DNA of 15,353 nucleotides. Source: Pseudomonadota bacterium. Lineage in GTDB: Bacteria; Pseudomonadota; Alphaproteobacteria; Rhodospirillales; Rhodospirillaceae. Shown here piece after piece: positions 7,828-15,353 of this stretch. How positions within the stretch are numbered: the first letter of the stretch is position 1; each line of letters starts with the position of its first letter. The stretch lies in the NCBI GenBank assembly GCA_023396465.1, contig JAEWWF010000307.1:1-15353 (forward strand). The letters are read 5' to 3'. Under the pieces are notes generated by a model. That model did no database searches, was not told where the DNA came from, and saw only the letters and a program-made list of their open reading frames with translations. The position numbers and the translations under genes are program-made.

Positions 7828-8682
7828 TCAGGCGTTGACGATATAGCCGCCGTTGGGGTGCAGCACCTGACCGGTGAAATAGCTGCCATCGTCGCTGGCC
7901 AGGAAGACATAGCTCGGCGCCACTTCGTCGGGCTGGCCGGCGCGGCCCATGGGGGCCTGCCTGCCGAAGCTCGCCACCTTGTCTTCCGGGAAGGTGGCGG
8001 GGATGAGCGGTGTCCAGATCGGTCCCGGCGCCACACCATTCACCCGGATGCCCTTGTCGATCAGCGAGAGCGCGAGGGAGCGGGTGAAGGCGACGATGGC
8101 GCCCTTCGTCGAGCTGTAGGCGATCAGCTGCGGGTTGCCCTTGTAGGCGTTCACGCTGGTGGTGTTGATGATGCTGCTGCCCGGCTGGAGGTGGGGCAGG
8201 GCGGCGCGGGTCAGATAGAAATAGGCGTGGATGTTGGTGCGGAACACCCGGTCCCACAGTTCCGGCGTGATCTCCAGAAGGTCGTCGACCTGATGCTGTT
8301 CCGCCGCATTGTTGACCAGGATGTCCAGCCGCTCCAGCTCGCGCACCGTTTCGTCCACCACCCGCTGGCAGAATTCGGGGTCGCCGAGGTCGCCGCGGAT
8401 CAGGTGGCAGCGGCGGCCCTCGGCCTCCACCAGCCGGCGGGTGTCCTCGGCGTCCTTGTCTTCCTCCAGATAGACGATGGCGCTGTCGCAGCCTTCGCGG
8501 GCGTAATGGACGGCGACGGCGCGCCCTATGCCACTGTCGCCGCCGGTGATGATGGCGACCTTGCCGGTCAGCTTGCCGCTGCCCTTGTAGTCACGCCGCA
8601 TCGGCTCCGGTGCCGGGGTCATGCGGTGCTCGTCGCCGGGCTGGCTCTGGCGCTGGGGCGGGAAAAGGGTGTCCTCGGCCAT
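7828..8682 (-). CDS. Short-chain dehydrogenase/reductase (GSP39/YghA-like)
   Basis: A 284-residue NAD(P)-dependent oxidoreductase of the classical SDR fold. The cofactor motif TGGDSGIG is at 46-53, NNAA at 124-127, and the catalytic Ser176, Tyr189 and Lys193 fall in TTS and YSSTK. The ~35-residue N-terminal tail rich in Pro/Gln (PPQRQSQPGDEHRM) is typical of the subgroup with Bacillus general stress protein 39 and E. coli YghA, which reduces aldehydes with NADPH. The ATG at 8682 is chosen for AGGAG 8 bases upstream; the open frame runs further but without the family's start. It is the last gene of a minus-strand set with the hemerythrin and DUF599 genes, which suggests a detoxifying stress role. 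The substrate is unproven. A hairpin separates it from the hemerythrin gene. Confidence 0.94.
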   Translation of the reverse strand: MAEDTLFPPQRQSQPGDEHRMTPAPEPMRRDYKGSGKLTGKVAIITGGDSGIGRAVAVHYAREGCDSAIVYLEEDKDAEDTRRLVEAEGRRCHLIRGDLGDPEFCQRVVDETVRELERLDILVNNAAEQHQVDDLLEITPELWDRVFRTNIHAYFYLTRAALPHLQPGSSIINTTSVNAYKGNPQLIAYSSTKGAIVAFTRSLALSLIDKGIRVNGVAPGPIWTPLIPATFPEDKVASFGRQAPMGRAGQPDEVAPSYVFLASDDGSYFTGQVLHPNGGYIVNA

Positions 8683-8736
8683 GGGAAAGGCTCCTGTGGG
8701 CGTGGATCGGGGAACGGACGCAGCGCGGCGCGCCAA

Positions 8737-8761
8737 GGGCGGCACCGGGTCGGTGCCGCCC
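8737..8761 (-). terminator. Hairpin between hemerythrin and SDR genes
   Basis: GGGCGGCACC (8737-8746) and GGTGCCGCCC (8752-8761) form a perfect 10-bp stem with a 5-base loop. It lies 23 bases past the hemerythrin stop and 54 bases before the SDR start. Only two T follow on the minus strand, so it may be a partial terminator or an mRNA-stabilising stem that lowers read-through into the SDR gene. Confidence 0.5.
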
Positions 8762-8784
8762 CGCATGCGATGGCCGTGCCGGCG

Positions 8785-9237
8785 TCAGTGGGCGCGCTTT
8801 TTCATCTCGCGATAGCGCTCGGCCATTTCGACGGCGGCATCGTCATCGACGGTTTCGCGCGCCTGCGGGAAGATCTCGTCTTCCTCGTCGGAGATGTGAT
8901 GTTCCAGCGCCTGCTGGAGTTCGCGGATGGTCTCGATGAACTCGTCGGAGGTCTTGTCCATCTTTTCGAGCTTTGCCAGCATCGTCTTGGCGTCCTTGTG
9001 CTCGTCCAGGGCGTCCTTCACTTCCTCGCGGGCTTCCTTGTCGCCTTTGTCCTCGCGGAAGGTGGGATAGAAGACCTCTTCCTCGAATTTGGTGTGGACC
9101 TCCAACTCCTGCTTCACCTTCTGGAAGAGATCCTCGCGGGTCTTGGCGGCGCCGTTGGTGGTCTCCAGGATGCGGGTCAGGGCCTTCTTGACGGCGTCGT
9201 GGTCTTTCTGGAGCAACTCGTAGATCTGCTGAGCCAT
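8785..9237 (-). CDS. Hemerythrin HHE cation-binding domain protein
   Basis: A 150-residue soluble four-helix protein predicted to hold a di-iron centre that binds O2, NO or peroxide. Likely ligands are present: His13 (KDHD), His48 and Glu52 (HTKFE), His80 (DEHKD), and His114 with Glu118 (HISDE), so the HxxxE pattern occurs twice. The highly charged composition matches small HHE proteins tied to oxidative or nitrosative stress. The ATG at 9237 follows a GGAGAGGAG ribosome site. It lies 78 bases after the DUF599 gene and 102 before the SDR gene on the same strand. A hairpin in the leader could partly cover the ribosome site. Which ligand it binds is not decidable from sequence. Confidence 0.93.
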   Translation of the reverse strand: MAQQIYELLQKDHDAVKKALTRILETTNGAAKTREDLFQKVKQELEVHTKFEEEVFYPTFREDKGDKEAREEVKDALDEHKDAKTMLAKLEKMDKTSDEFIETIRELQQALEHHISDEEDEIFPQARETVDDDAAVEMAERYREMKKRAH

Positions 9238-9248
9238 GGGAGTCTCCT

Positions 9249-9282
9249 CTCCGTGTTGGGGTTTCCCCCCCCTCCAACGGAG
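9249..9282 (-). promoter_or_regulatory. Leader hairpin overlapping hemerythrin ribosome site
   Basis: In the minus-strand transcript CTCCG-TTGG pairs with CCAA-(CA)-CGGAG, a 5+4 bp stem with a two-base bulge around a run of G and a GGGG/CCCC core. The 3' arm contains the first GGAG of the GGAGAGGAG ribosome site. Folding would partly mask it, while the second AGGAG stays free. This is a structural inference only. Confidence 0.3.
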
Positions 9283-9315
9283 CAGCAGGGGCTCGGGTTG
9301 GCGGACGATGCGCGG

Positions 9316-10002
9316 TCAAAGATCGCGCACCGCCGCCAGAGCCGAGGAGTGGAACTCCCGCCGGTAGAGAACGGCCAGGACACCTGCCGTCATGGCTGCA
9401 AAGGCGACCGGGCCGAGCATCCAGCCCAGTGCCGCCAGGGCGAAGAAATACGCCCTTAGTCCCCGGTTGAAGTGGTGGCCGGAGATGCGGCTCAAGGCGG
9501 CCGCCGCCTCGGTGAGGGGGGCTTCGGCGGTGGGGTCGCCGCCAGCGCGGGCGGGCAGGCTGCCGACGGTGATGGAGCAGTAGTTGGCCAGCCGAAAGGC
9601 CCAGGCGAACTTGAAGAAGGCGTAGATAAAAATCACCAGAAGAAGGATCACCTTGCCTTCCCAGGCCGCCGGGTCGGTATCGACCTGCACCGGCAGGCGG
9701 GCCAGCGCCCGCGCCCCTTCCTCCGCCACCCCCAGCATGGCGATCAGACCGCCGATGACGAAGATGGTGGTGGAGGCGAAGAAGCCGATGCCGGTCAGCA
9801 GATTGCCAAGGATCTGGGTGTCGACGATGCGGGCCTCGCGGCGGGTCGCCTCGATCATCCAGGCACGGCGGCGGGCGTTCATGGCGTGGCTGATGCTGCG
9901 GGTCCGCGCCGGGCCGTGGTCGGCATAGACGGTGTAGCCGATCCACACCACCAGGAACCACGCCAAGGCGGCCGCGTCGGCCTCATTCATCCACACCGTC
10001 AT
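9316..10002 (-). CDS. DUF599 family inner-membrane protein
   Basis: A 228-residue membrane protein with about four hydrophobic segments (near 10-27, 68-92, 117-137, 185-216). The block HHFNRGLRAYFFALAALGW and the early WIGYTVYADHGPART segment match the DUF599 family, whose function is unknown. The ATG at 10002 has only a weak ribosome site; an ATG four codons later is an alternative. A promoter-like element and an inverted repeat lie directly upstream. It is followed on the same strand by the hemerythrin and SDR genes, so it may belong to a stress-response unit. No catalytic motif is visible. Confidence 0.9.
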   Translation of the reverse strand: MTVWMNEADAAALAWFLVVWIGYTVYADHGPARTRSISHAMNARRRAWMIEATRREARIVDTQILGNLLTGIGFFASTTIFVIGGLIAMLGVAEEGARALARLPVQVDTDPAAWEGKVILLLVIFIYAFFKFAWAFRLANYCSITVGSLPARAGGDPTAEAPLTEAAAALSRISGHHFNRGLRAYFFALAALGWMLGPVAFAAMTAGVLAVLYRREFHSSALAAVRDL

Positions 10003-10020
10003 GTCGCCGTGCCCGCTGTC

Positions 10021-10045
10021 GTTCCTGCCTCACCGGATCAGGAAC
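10021..10045. repeat. Inverted repeat at the predicted DUF599 transcription start
   Basis: GTTCCTG (10021-10027) and CAGGAAC (10039-10045) are perfect 7-base arms around 11 bases. The repeat begins one base downstream of the predicted -10 box, so it spans the expected start of transcription. This is a typical place for a repressor operator, or for a 5'-end stem in the mRNA. Confidence 0.4.
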
Positions 10046-10046
10046 C

Positions 10047-10075
10047 ACTATAGCGGCTGCGGCGGTCGCCGTCAG
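10047..10075 (-). promoter_or_regulatory. Sigma70-like promoter for the DUF599-hemerythrin-SDR genes
   Basis: On the minus strand CTGACG (10070-10075) and TATAGT (10047-10052) are separated by exactly 17 bases. They match the -35 consensus at 4 of 6 and the -10 consensus at 5 of 6. The -35 overlaps the stop codon of the small membrane-protein gene. The implied start is near 10040, about 40 bases before the DUF599 ATG. Confidence 0.5.
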
Positions 10076-10224
10076 GTCAGGGCGACGAAGATGGCGGTGA
10101 GGGTGGTCAGACTGGCGACGATGCCGGCGACGATGGGGCTGACTGCCCCCTGGCGCCACATCAGGACCACCATGCCGACGATCATCGGCGCGACGATAAG
10201 CATGGCGAGCTGTTTGTCGGTCAT
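10072..10224 (-). CDS. Small two-helix membrane protein (50 aa), hypothetical
   Basis: A 50-codon frame starting with ATG at 10222-10224 and ending in TGA at 10072-10074. GGAGG lies 6 bases before the ATG, one of the best ribosome sites in the window. The product begins MTDKQLAMLI and has two hydrophobic stretches (about 7-23 and 28-49) joined by a short WRQG turn, a hairpin-like inner-membrane miniprotein. I recognise no family. It precedes the DUF599 membrane protein by 69 bases on the same strand, so the two may share a transcript or work together. The good ribosome site and coherent hydrophobicity support a real gene. Its shortness means chance cannot be excluded. Confidence 0.65.
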   Translation of the reverse strand: MTDKQLAMLIVAPMIVGMVVLMWRQGAVSPIVAGIVASLTTLTAIFVALT

Positions 10225-10321
10225 GACGACCCTCCGTACCGCGACAGGCAGTCAGGACACCGCATCGCCGCCCGTGCGGCCTTGACTGCGGACAAGCGGG
10301 GCGGCCTCGCGCGGGGCTTTC

Positions 10322-10359
10322 ATCACGGTGGGCGGACGGGTTAGGCTGGCCGCCGTGAT
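10322..10359. repeat. Imperfect inverted repeat upstream of the cupin gene
   Basis: Twelve-base arms 10322-10333 and 10348-10359 match at 10 of 12 positions (perfect part ATCACGG / CCGTGAT) around a 14-base centre. The repeat ends 10 bases before the AGGAG of the cupin gene, in the gap between divergent genes. It could be an operator or leader stem. No clear -35/-10 pair accompanies it. Confidence 0.3.
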
Positions 10360-10381
10360 CGTCATTCGCAGGAGCCGCCCC

Positions 10382-10780
10382 ATGCCCGACGCCGCCGTCA
10401 CCATCGCCGCCGTGCGGCCCATCGATCCCGCCGCGGTACCGGCCGAGCGGTTCACGGCGGCGCCGGAGAAGCTGGTGTCCGGCGGCGGTGATCAGGCGGT
10501 GTGGAACGTCTTCAGCGACACCACCGGTCAGTTTCACTGCGGGCTGTGGGAAGGCGCCGTCGGCACCCTGCGCGTCGCCTATACCGAGAACGAACTGTGC
10601 GTCATCCTCGCGGGCCGGGTGGAACTGGCCGACTCGGCCGGAGGCAGCCGCACCTATGGTCCCGGCGATGCCTTCGTCATCCCCGCCGGCTTCACCGGCA
10701 CCTGGACGACGCTGGAAGCCTGCCGCAAGATCTACGCCATCTTCGAGCCCTTGGCACCGACCGTCACCGCCGCCAGCTGA
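10382..10780 (+). CDS. Cupin_3-type domain protein
   Basis: A 132-residue single-domain cupin. The stretch from about residue 45 to 125 has the Cupin_3 (DUF861) look: GLWEGAVGTLRVAYTENELC, then VILAGRVELAD, then YGPGDAFVIPAGFTGTWTT and a closing KIYAIFEP. Family members include ureidoglycine aminohydrolase-like and ethanolamine-utilisation proteins, but no other gene of those pathways is here, and the usual metal-binding His pair is not obvious. The enzymatic role is therefore open. The ATG at 10382 has AGGAG 8 bases upstream; the frame extends 18 codons further without support. It converges on the hybrid kinase gene with only 4 bases between the stops. Confidence 0.88.
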   Translation: MPDAAVTIAAVRPIDPAAVPAERFTAAPEKLVSGGGDQAVWNVFSDTTGQFHCGLWEGAVGTLRVAYTENELCVILAGRVELADSAGGSRTYGPGDAFVIPAGFTGTWTTLEACRKIYAIFEPLAPTVTAAS

Positions 10781-10784
10781 CCCG

Positions 10785-12638
<1,854 letters not shown>

Positions 12639-13205
12639 TTATTCGACCTCGATGGTCGAAATCTGCCAGACGGACCGGTTGTAGTAGGTCTCGGTGTTCA
12701 GGGCCGGGTCGAGGTCGAAGGGATAAATGAGGAAGACCGGTCCACGCTCCCGCACCGACATGATCTTGCCGTTCTCGCGCAGGGCCAGGATGAGACCTTC
12801 TCGCTGGAAATCCTCAGCGGGGATCTCGGCCACGTAATCATTCAGGGCGCGGATTTGAAGGGTGCTGCCGGTGGCCCCCACGGCCTCCAGCACGGCCGCC
12901 CCGAACGGACCTTCGTAGGTGGTGACGCCGCTCAGCCAGGGGGTGGTCACGGCGGCAGTGCGGCCGGGCAAGGCCTCCAGCATGGCGCGGTCGAAGCGGG
13001 CCACGCCATCGCCATTGGTGCGGGTGATGGCGCCGGTGATGGTCAGGATCACCGGCCCTTGCGGCTGCGGCAGGGTGGTGTCGGATGGCTCGGCGCGGGT
13101 CTCGGTCGCAGCCATCAGCAAGGCCACGGCCACGACAGCCGGCAGCAGAGCCCGGAACGGGCAGGAGAACCAGCGGATGGTGTGGTCGAGCATGGCGGAG
13201 GGCAT
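12639..13205 (-). CDS. Secreted molybdopterin-binding-fold protein, PruR-like
   Basis: A 188-residue exported protein. The signal peptide is about 1-38, with a long n-region and cleavage after TRA; an ATG four codons in could be the true start. The mature part resembles the sulfite-oxidase-like molybdopterin domain: an early ILTITGAI strand, LPGRTAAVTTPW, then ALNDYVAEIPAEDF (121-134), GPVFLIYPFD (155-164) and VWQISTIEV (179-187). It is shorter than the enzymes and has no cysteine after the signal peptide, so it lacks the Mo-ligating Cys and is unlikely to be a redox enzyme. In Agrobacterium, PruR of this fold binds pterins and controls the adjacent DcpA. Here the coupled partner is a hybrid kinase, which suggests a pterin-binding input module. 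The exact ligand is inferred. Confidence 0.85.
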   Translation of the reverse strand: MPSAMLDHTIRWFSCPFRALLPAVVAVALLMAATETRAEPSDTTLPQPQGPVILTITGAITRTNGDGVARFDRAMLEALPGRTAAVTTPWLSGVTTYEGPFGAAVLEAVGATGSTLQIRALNDYVAEIPAEDFQREGLILALRENGKIMSVRERGPVFLIYPFDLDPALNTETYYNRSVWQISTIEVE

Positions 13206-13512
13206 CTTTCTGTCTCGCGCGAGGAGGCGGGCGGGGAGAAGGAAGCAAGCACCATGCCGTGAACGGCAGCGCGGCTGGAGCTAGGCTGGAGGCCGGCGGG
13301 CGGGGACCGACCACTGTCCGGCGGTCGTCGCGCTGGCATTCTGCAAATGCGTCTTTGTCGCCCGTTCGCAGATTGCGGTCGCGCAGGTGCGTTCCGCCGA
13401 CGGCAGAAGGCCCGCCGGCATCGCCATCAAGGCAAGCCGGCGGGCCTTGGATGCATCGGACCGAAGGTCTATTCCGGCGCCGCCCCTCCCCCCAGGTCGG
13501 CGCCGGTTCTCC
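13206..13512. other. Intergenic region upstream of the PruR-like/kinase pair
   Basis: About 307 bases without a supported gene. Overlapping frames here are short, Arg-rich and lack ribosome sites. The left part must hold the minus-strand promoter of the PruR-like gene, but I find no clear -35/-10 pair; its ribosome site is a weak AGAAAG. The right part holds the long hairpin at 13407-13448. Confidence 0.5.
13407..13448 (-). terminator. Terminator hairpin of the XRE regulator gene
   Basis: AAGGCCCGCCGGC (13407-13419) and GCCGGCGGGCCTT (13436-13448) form a perfect 13-bp stem with a 16-base loop, 64 bases past the XRE stop on the minus strand. The stem ends in GGGCCTTCT on that strand, a short pyrimidine tail. 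It is the longest perfect stem in the window and a likely factor-independent terminator. Confidence 0.65.
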
Positions 13513-13932
13513 TCAGCCGCTGCCTTCGAGGAAGGAGAGGATGGCGCTCTGCTGCTTCTTGTTCAGCCGGTTGAAGGCAACCAGCAGACGCAGTTCCTCG
13601 GTGGAGATGGCATTTTCATCGGTACTGGACTGCTGACCCTCATCCTCGCGGAAATCCTCGAAGAAGAAGGAGACCGGCACCTTGAGCACGCGGGAGATTT
13701 CCCACAGTCGCGAGGCCGAGATGCGGTTCGTGCCGCGCTCGTACTTCTGAATCTGCTGGAAGGTGACGCCGATCTGCTCGCCCAGTTCCTGCTGCGTCAG
13801 ACCGAGCAGGGTACGGCGCAGTCGCACGCGGCGGCCGACATGGCGGTCGAGCGGATGGCCTTCGCGGACAGTCTCCTCGTCAGGAGCCGCAGCAGGAGCG
13901 GCGGTGGCAGGAAGATGGGTGGGGAGGGGCAT
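13513..13932 (-). CDS. XRE-family transcriptional regulator, PraR/PhrR-like
   Basis: A 139-residue repressor-type protein. After an Ala/Pro-rich tail, residues 28-92 hold the Cro/C1 helix-turn-helix: HVGRRVRLRRTLLGLTQQEL, GVTFQQIQKYERGTNRISAS and VLKVPVSFFFED. This block, especially FQQIQKYERGTNR and VPVSFFFE, is characteristic of alphaproteobacterial PhrR/PraR-type regulators. In Rhizobium leguminosarum PraR represses quorum-sensing regulators and biofilm genes. The C-terminal part has an acidic linker and a helix ending QQSAILSFLEG. The ATG at 13932 has GAGGA 7 bases upstream. It diverges from a LuxR-type gene with a shared 231-base AT-rich gap that contains a dyad overlapping its own promoter, so autoregulation and control of the LuxR gene are plausible. 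Confidence 0.92.
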   Translation of the reverse strand: MPLPTHLPATAAPAAAPDEETVREGHPLDRHVGRRVRLRRTLLGLTQQELGEQIGVTFQQIQKYERGTNRISASRLWEISRVLKVPVSFFFEDFREDEGQQSSTDENAISTEELRLLVAFNRLNKKQQSAILSFLEGSG

Positions 13933-13972
13933 TCTATCGTCCTCGCAATGACGGGTTATTTAACTGGCGCCA

Positions 13973-14002
13973 ATACTACCTATTGATTTGGTGGTCGGGC
14001 AA
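13973..14002 (-). promoter_or_regulatory. Candidate XRE promoter with embedded dyad
   Basis: On the minus strand TTGCCC (13997-14002) and TAGTAT (13973-13978) are 18 bases apart, each matching the sigma70 consensus at 4 of 6. Between and overlapping them, ACTACC-N9-GGTGGT (13975-13995) is a dyad with 5 of 6 arm bases matched. A protein bound there would block the promoter, as in XRE autoregulation. The gap is much richer in A/T than its flanks. Confidence 0.35.
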
Positions 14003-14163
14003 GTCTTATGTCAATCGCACAATCGGGGATAGGGCTCGTTACCTAAGAAAACATCCCGGGGCGCCGTGCAATCATTTGTGGTGAATCACAGGGGGCAACT
14101 TTCGACTTTCGTATGCCGCTGGCTTGCGATAAGTTGTGTGTGAGAAGGGGTGGGGAAGGGATC

Positions 14164-14886
14164 ATGTCCATCGCGGACTTCATAGAGACGACGGCTGCCG
14201 CGCAGGCGCCGGAGCAACTGGATGCGCATCTGGTCGATGCTCTTGGCCGTCTGGGTTTCGAGTTCGTGGTCTATTGCGAGGTCACCCGGTTCCAGGAGAC
14301 CGGTGATCCTTCGGCGCTGTTGTCGGTCAACACCATGCCGGACGAATGGGTGTCGCGTTACATCCGGTCGGACTACAGCTCCATCGACCCGATGATCCAT
14401 CGTGCCCGCCATTCCATGCGCCCCTTCGGGTGGCAGGAGGCCTGGGACATGCCGGACCTGATGCCGCGTCAGCGGGCGTTGCGGGAGGAAAGCCGGGCGG
14501 TGGGCATGGCCCACGGCATCACCGTGCCGCTGTTTGGGCCGAGCGGCTCCACCGCCCTGATTTCCGCCGCTGGCCGCGACTCGGGACTGGAGGATCTGGC
14601 GGTGAACCGCACGGTGGCCGCCCTCGCCACCCAGTTTCACCTGATGAAGGGAACCCTGCGCGCGGCGGGTGCCGAGGTGCCGCCGCTGGTGCCGCTGACC
14701 GGACGCGAACGCGAGGTGCTCACCTGGTCGGCGCGGGGCAAGAGCAACCCGATCATCGGCGACATCCTGTCGATCTCCGACAGCGCGGTGAACTTCCACA
14801 TCACCAACGCCATGCGCAAGCTGGGGGCCTCCAACCGCGTCATGGCGGTGCTGAAGGCCCTGCGCCACGGCTTGATCGTGCCCTGA
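14164..14886 (+). CDS. LuxR-family AHL-type quorum-sensing regulator
   Basis: A 240-residue transcription regulator with an N-terminal autoinducer-binding domain and a C-terminal LuxR helix-turn-helix. The AHL-pocket residues occur at exactly the TraR spacing: Trp62, Tyr66, Asp75, Pro76, Trp90 and Gly118 (TraR 57, 61, 70, 71, 85, 113). The DNA-binding constants Glu182, Leu186 and Gly192 lie in LTGREREVLTWSARGKS. It should therefore bind an acyl-homoserine lactone or close mimic. No luxI synthase is in the window, so it may be a solo receptor or have an unlinked or out-of-window partner. The ATG at 14164 has GGGAAGGG just upstream; a start 17 codons earlier lacks support. It diverges from the PraR-like gene. 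Confidence 0.95.
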   Translation: MSIADFIETTAAAQAPEQLDAHLVDALGRLGFEFVVYCEVTRFQETGDPSALLSVNTMPDEWVSRYIRSDYSSIDPMIHRARHSMRPFGWQEAWDMPDLMPRQRALREESRAVGMAHGITVPLFGPSGSTALISAAGRDSGLEDLAVNRTVAALATQFHLMKGTLRAAGAEVPPLVPLTGREREVLTWSARGKSNPIIGDILSISDSAVNFHITNAMRKLGASNRVMAVLKALRHGLIVP

Positions 14887-14934
14887 GGCCGAGGCGCCCC
14901 CGCCTGGTCCGGGGAGGGCAGCGGCGGTGGTCTG

Positions 14935-15353
14935 TCAGTCCGTCGCCGTTGCCGAGGCGGTGCCGCGCGCCAGGGCGAGGTTGACGTCCGGCGGAACGAC
15001 GATGCAGGCCATGCTGGCGCGCTTCAGGCTGTCGCAGGCGGAGCGGGCGTCGCGCTCGGTCATGCCCATCACCCGGGCGCGGTAAATGGTGCTGCCCTCG
15101 TCGCGCACGGTGATGATCTTCGGGTGGCCGGACTGGATGTTGCGCTTCAGGCGGTCGGCTGCTTCCACGGCCTTCATCTGGGCCGCCTCGAAGCGGGAGA
15201 ACGCGCCCACCTGGACCCCCCAGCCATCGCGGCCGGCGGTGGCCGGGCCACGCGCGCCAGGGTCGATCGCGGCCGAGTTCTCACCGCCGCCCAGGGCCGC
15301 CGGCGGGCTCACCGCCGGTGCCGCCAGGGTCATGGCCGCGGGCGGCGTCAGGG
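14935..15353 (-). CDS. SPOR-domain protein, C-terminal part, 5' end outside window
   Basis: The frame is open from the right edge to TGA at 14935, about 139 codons. An ATG at 15331-15333 exists, but the frame continues upstream with the same Pro/Ala-rich linker (LTPPAA), so the true start is probably outside. The part seen is a low-complexity linker and then a SPOR domain from GWGVQVGAFSRFEAAQMKA to SMACIVVPPD, which binds denuded glycan strands of peptidoglycan, often at the division site. In alphaproteobacteria this tail is common on D-alanyl-D-alanine carboxypeptidases, and that is my best guess for the whole protein. No catalytic part is visible to confirm it. It converges with the LuxR-type gene across 48 bases that hold no convincing terminator. 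Confidence 0.85.
   Translation of the reverse strand, partial: LTPPAAMTLAAPAVSPPAALGGGENSAAIDPGARGPATAGRDGWGVQVGAFSRFEAAQMKAVEAADRLKRNIQSGHPKIITVRDEGSTIYRARVMGMTERDARSACDSLKRASMACIVVPPDVNLALARGTASATATD

Noticed and set aside
7858..9459. 533-codon open frame on the plus strand
   Set aside because: It lies antisense to the SDR and hemerythrin genes, which have family motifs and ribosome sites. Its product is a high-GC shadow translation with no recognisable domain.
8683..10382. General-stress sigma (EcfG-type GGAAC-N16/17-CGTT) promoters near the stress cluster
   Set aside because: GGAAC occurs near 10041 and in the DUF599 leader, but no CGTT follows at the right spacing on either strand.
14098..14111. 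Tandem ACTTTCG x2 upstream of the LuxR-type gene
   Set aside because: Two copies of a 7-mer in an intergenic gap are too weak to call a site or satellite.
13933..14163. lux box in the PraR-like/LuxR gap
   Set aside because: No 18-20 bp dyad of the CTG-N10-CAG type was found by eye. TGTGGTGAATCACA (near 14077) has the wrong spacing for CRP/FNR and is not a lux box.
14887..14934. Terminator between LuxR-type and SPOR genes
   Set aside because: Only a CCCC/GGGG pairing with a 9-base loop is present, too weak to annotate.

Overview
The window is GC-rich DNA with dense gene packing and many GTG starts. Its gene content (PraR/PhrR-like XRE regulator, SPOR-domain protein, LuxR-type regulator, EF-G-like GTPase, DUF599 protein, PruR-like protein with a hybrid kinase) points to an alphaproteobacterium, probably of the Rhodospirillales. 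That placement is inferred from protein character only. There is no rRNA, tRNA, CRISPR array, transposase or phage gene.

Left part (1-2368, minus strand): two tandem membrane-anchored diguanylate cyclases that arose by duplication. The copy at the window edge is cut off. Positions 2369-3588 hold a short regulatory gap and a periplasmic SEL1-repeat lytic transglycosylase (+). Positions 3589-5481 hold a LysE-type exporter (-), a small Dabb-domain protein (+) and an AraC-type regulator (-). The AraC gene diverges from a 683-residue EF-G paralogue (+, 5713-7764), and a 16-bp perfect palindrome lies between the two. The EF-G paralogue lacks the catalytic His of the DxPGH motif.

Middle part (7788-10224, minus strand): a stress-flavoured cluster, read right to left. 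It has an unannotated 50-residue two-helix membrane protein, a DUF599 membrane protein, a hemerythrin HHE protein and a GSP39/YghA-like short-chain dehydrogenase. A promoter-like element (CTGACG-N17-TATAGT) with an adjacent inverted repeat precedes the DUF599 gene. Strong hairpins follow the hemerythrin and dehydrogenase genes. A Cupin_3-type protein (+) follows at 10382.

Right part: a translationally coupled minus-strand pair (TAAATG junction). It encodes a secreted sulfite-oxidase-fold 'molybdopterin-binding' protein with no cysteine in its mature part, and a hybrid histidine kinase with a periplasmic domain and CxxC. This resembles the PruR/DcpA pterin-signalling arrangement, with a kinase in place of the cyclic-di-GMP enzyme, and is the most interesting system here. 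Beyond it lie a PraR/PhrR-like XRE regulator (-) and a divergent LuxR-type regulator (+) with every AHL-pocket residue at the TraR spacing but no luxI in view. The window ends in the C-terminal SPOR part of a protein that runs off the right edge.
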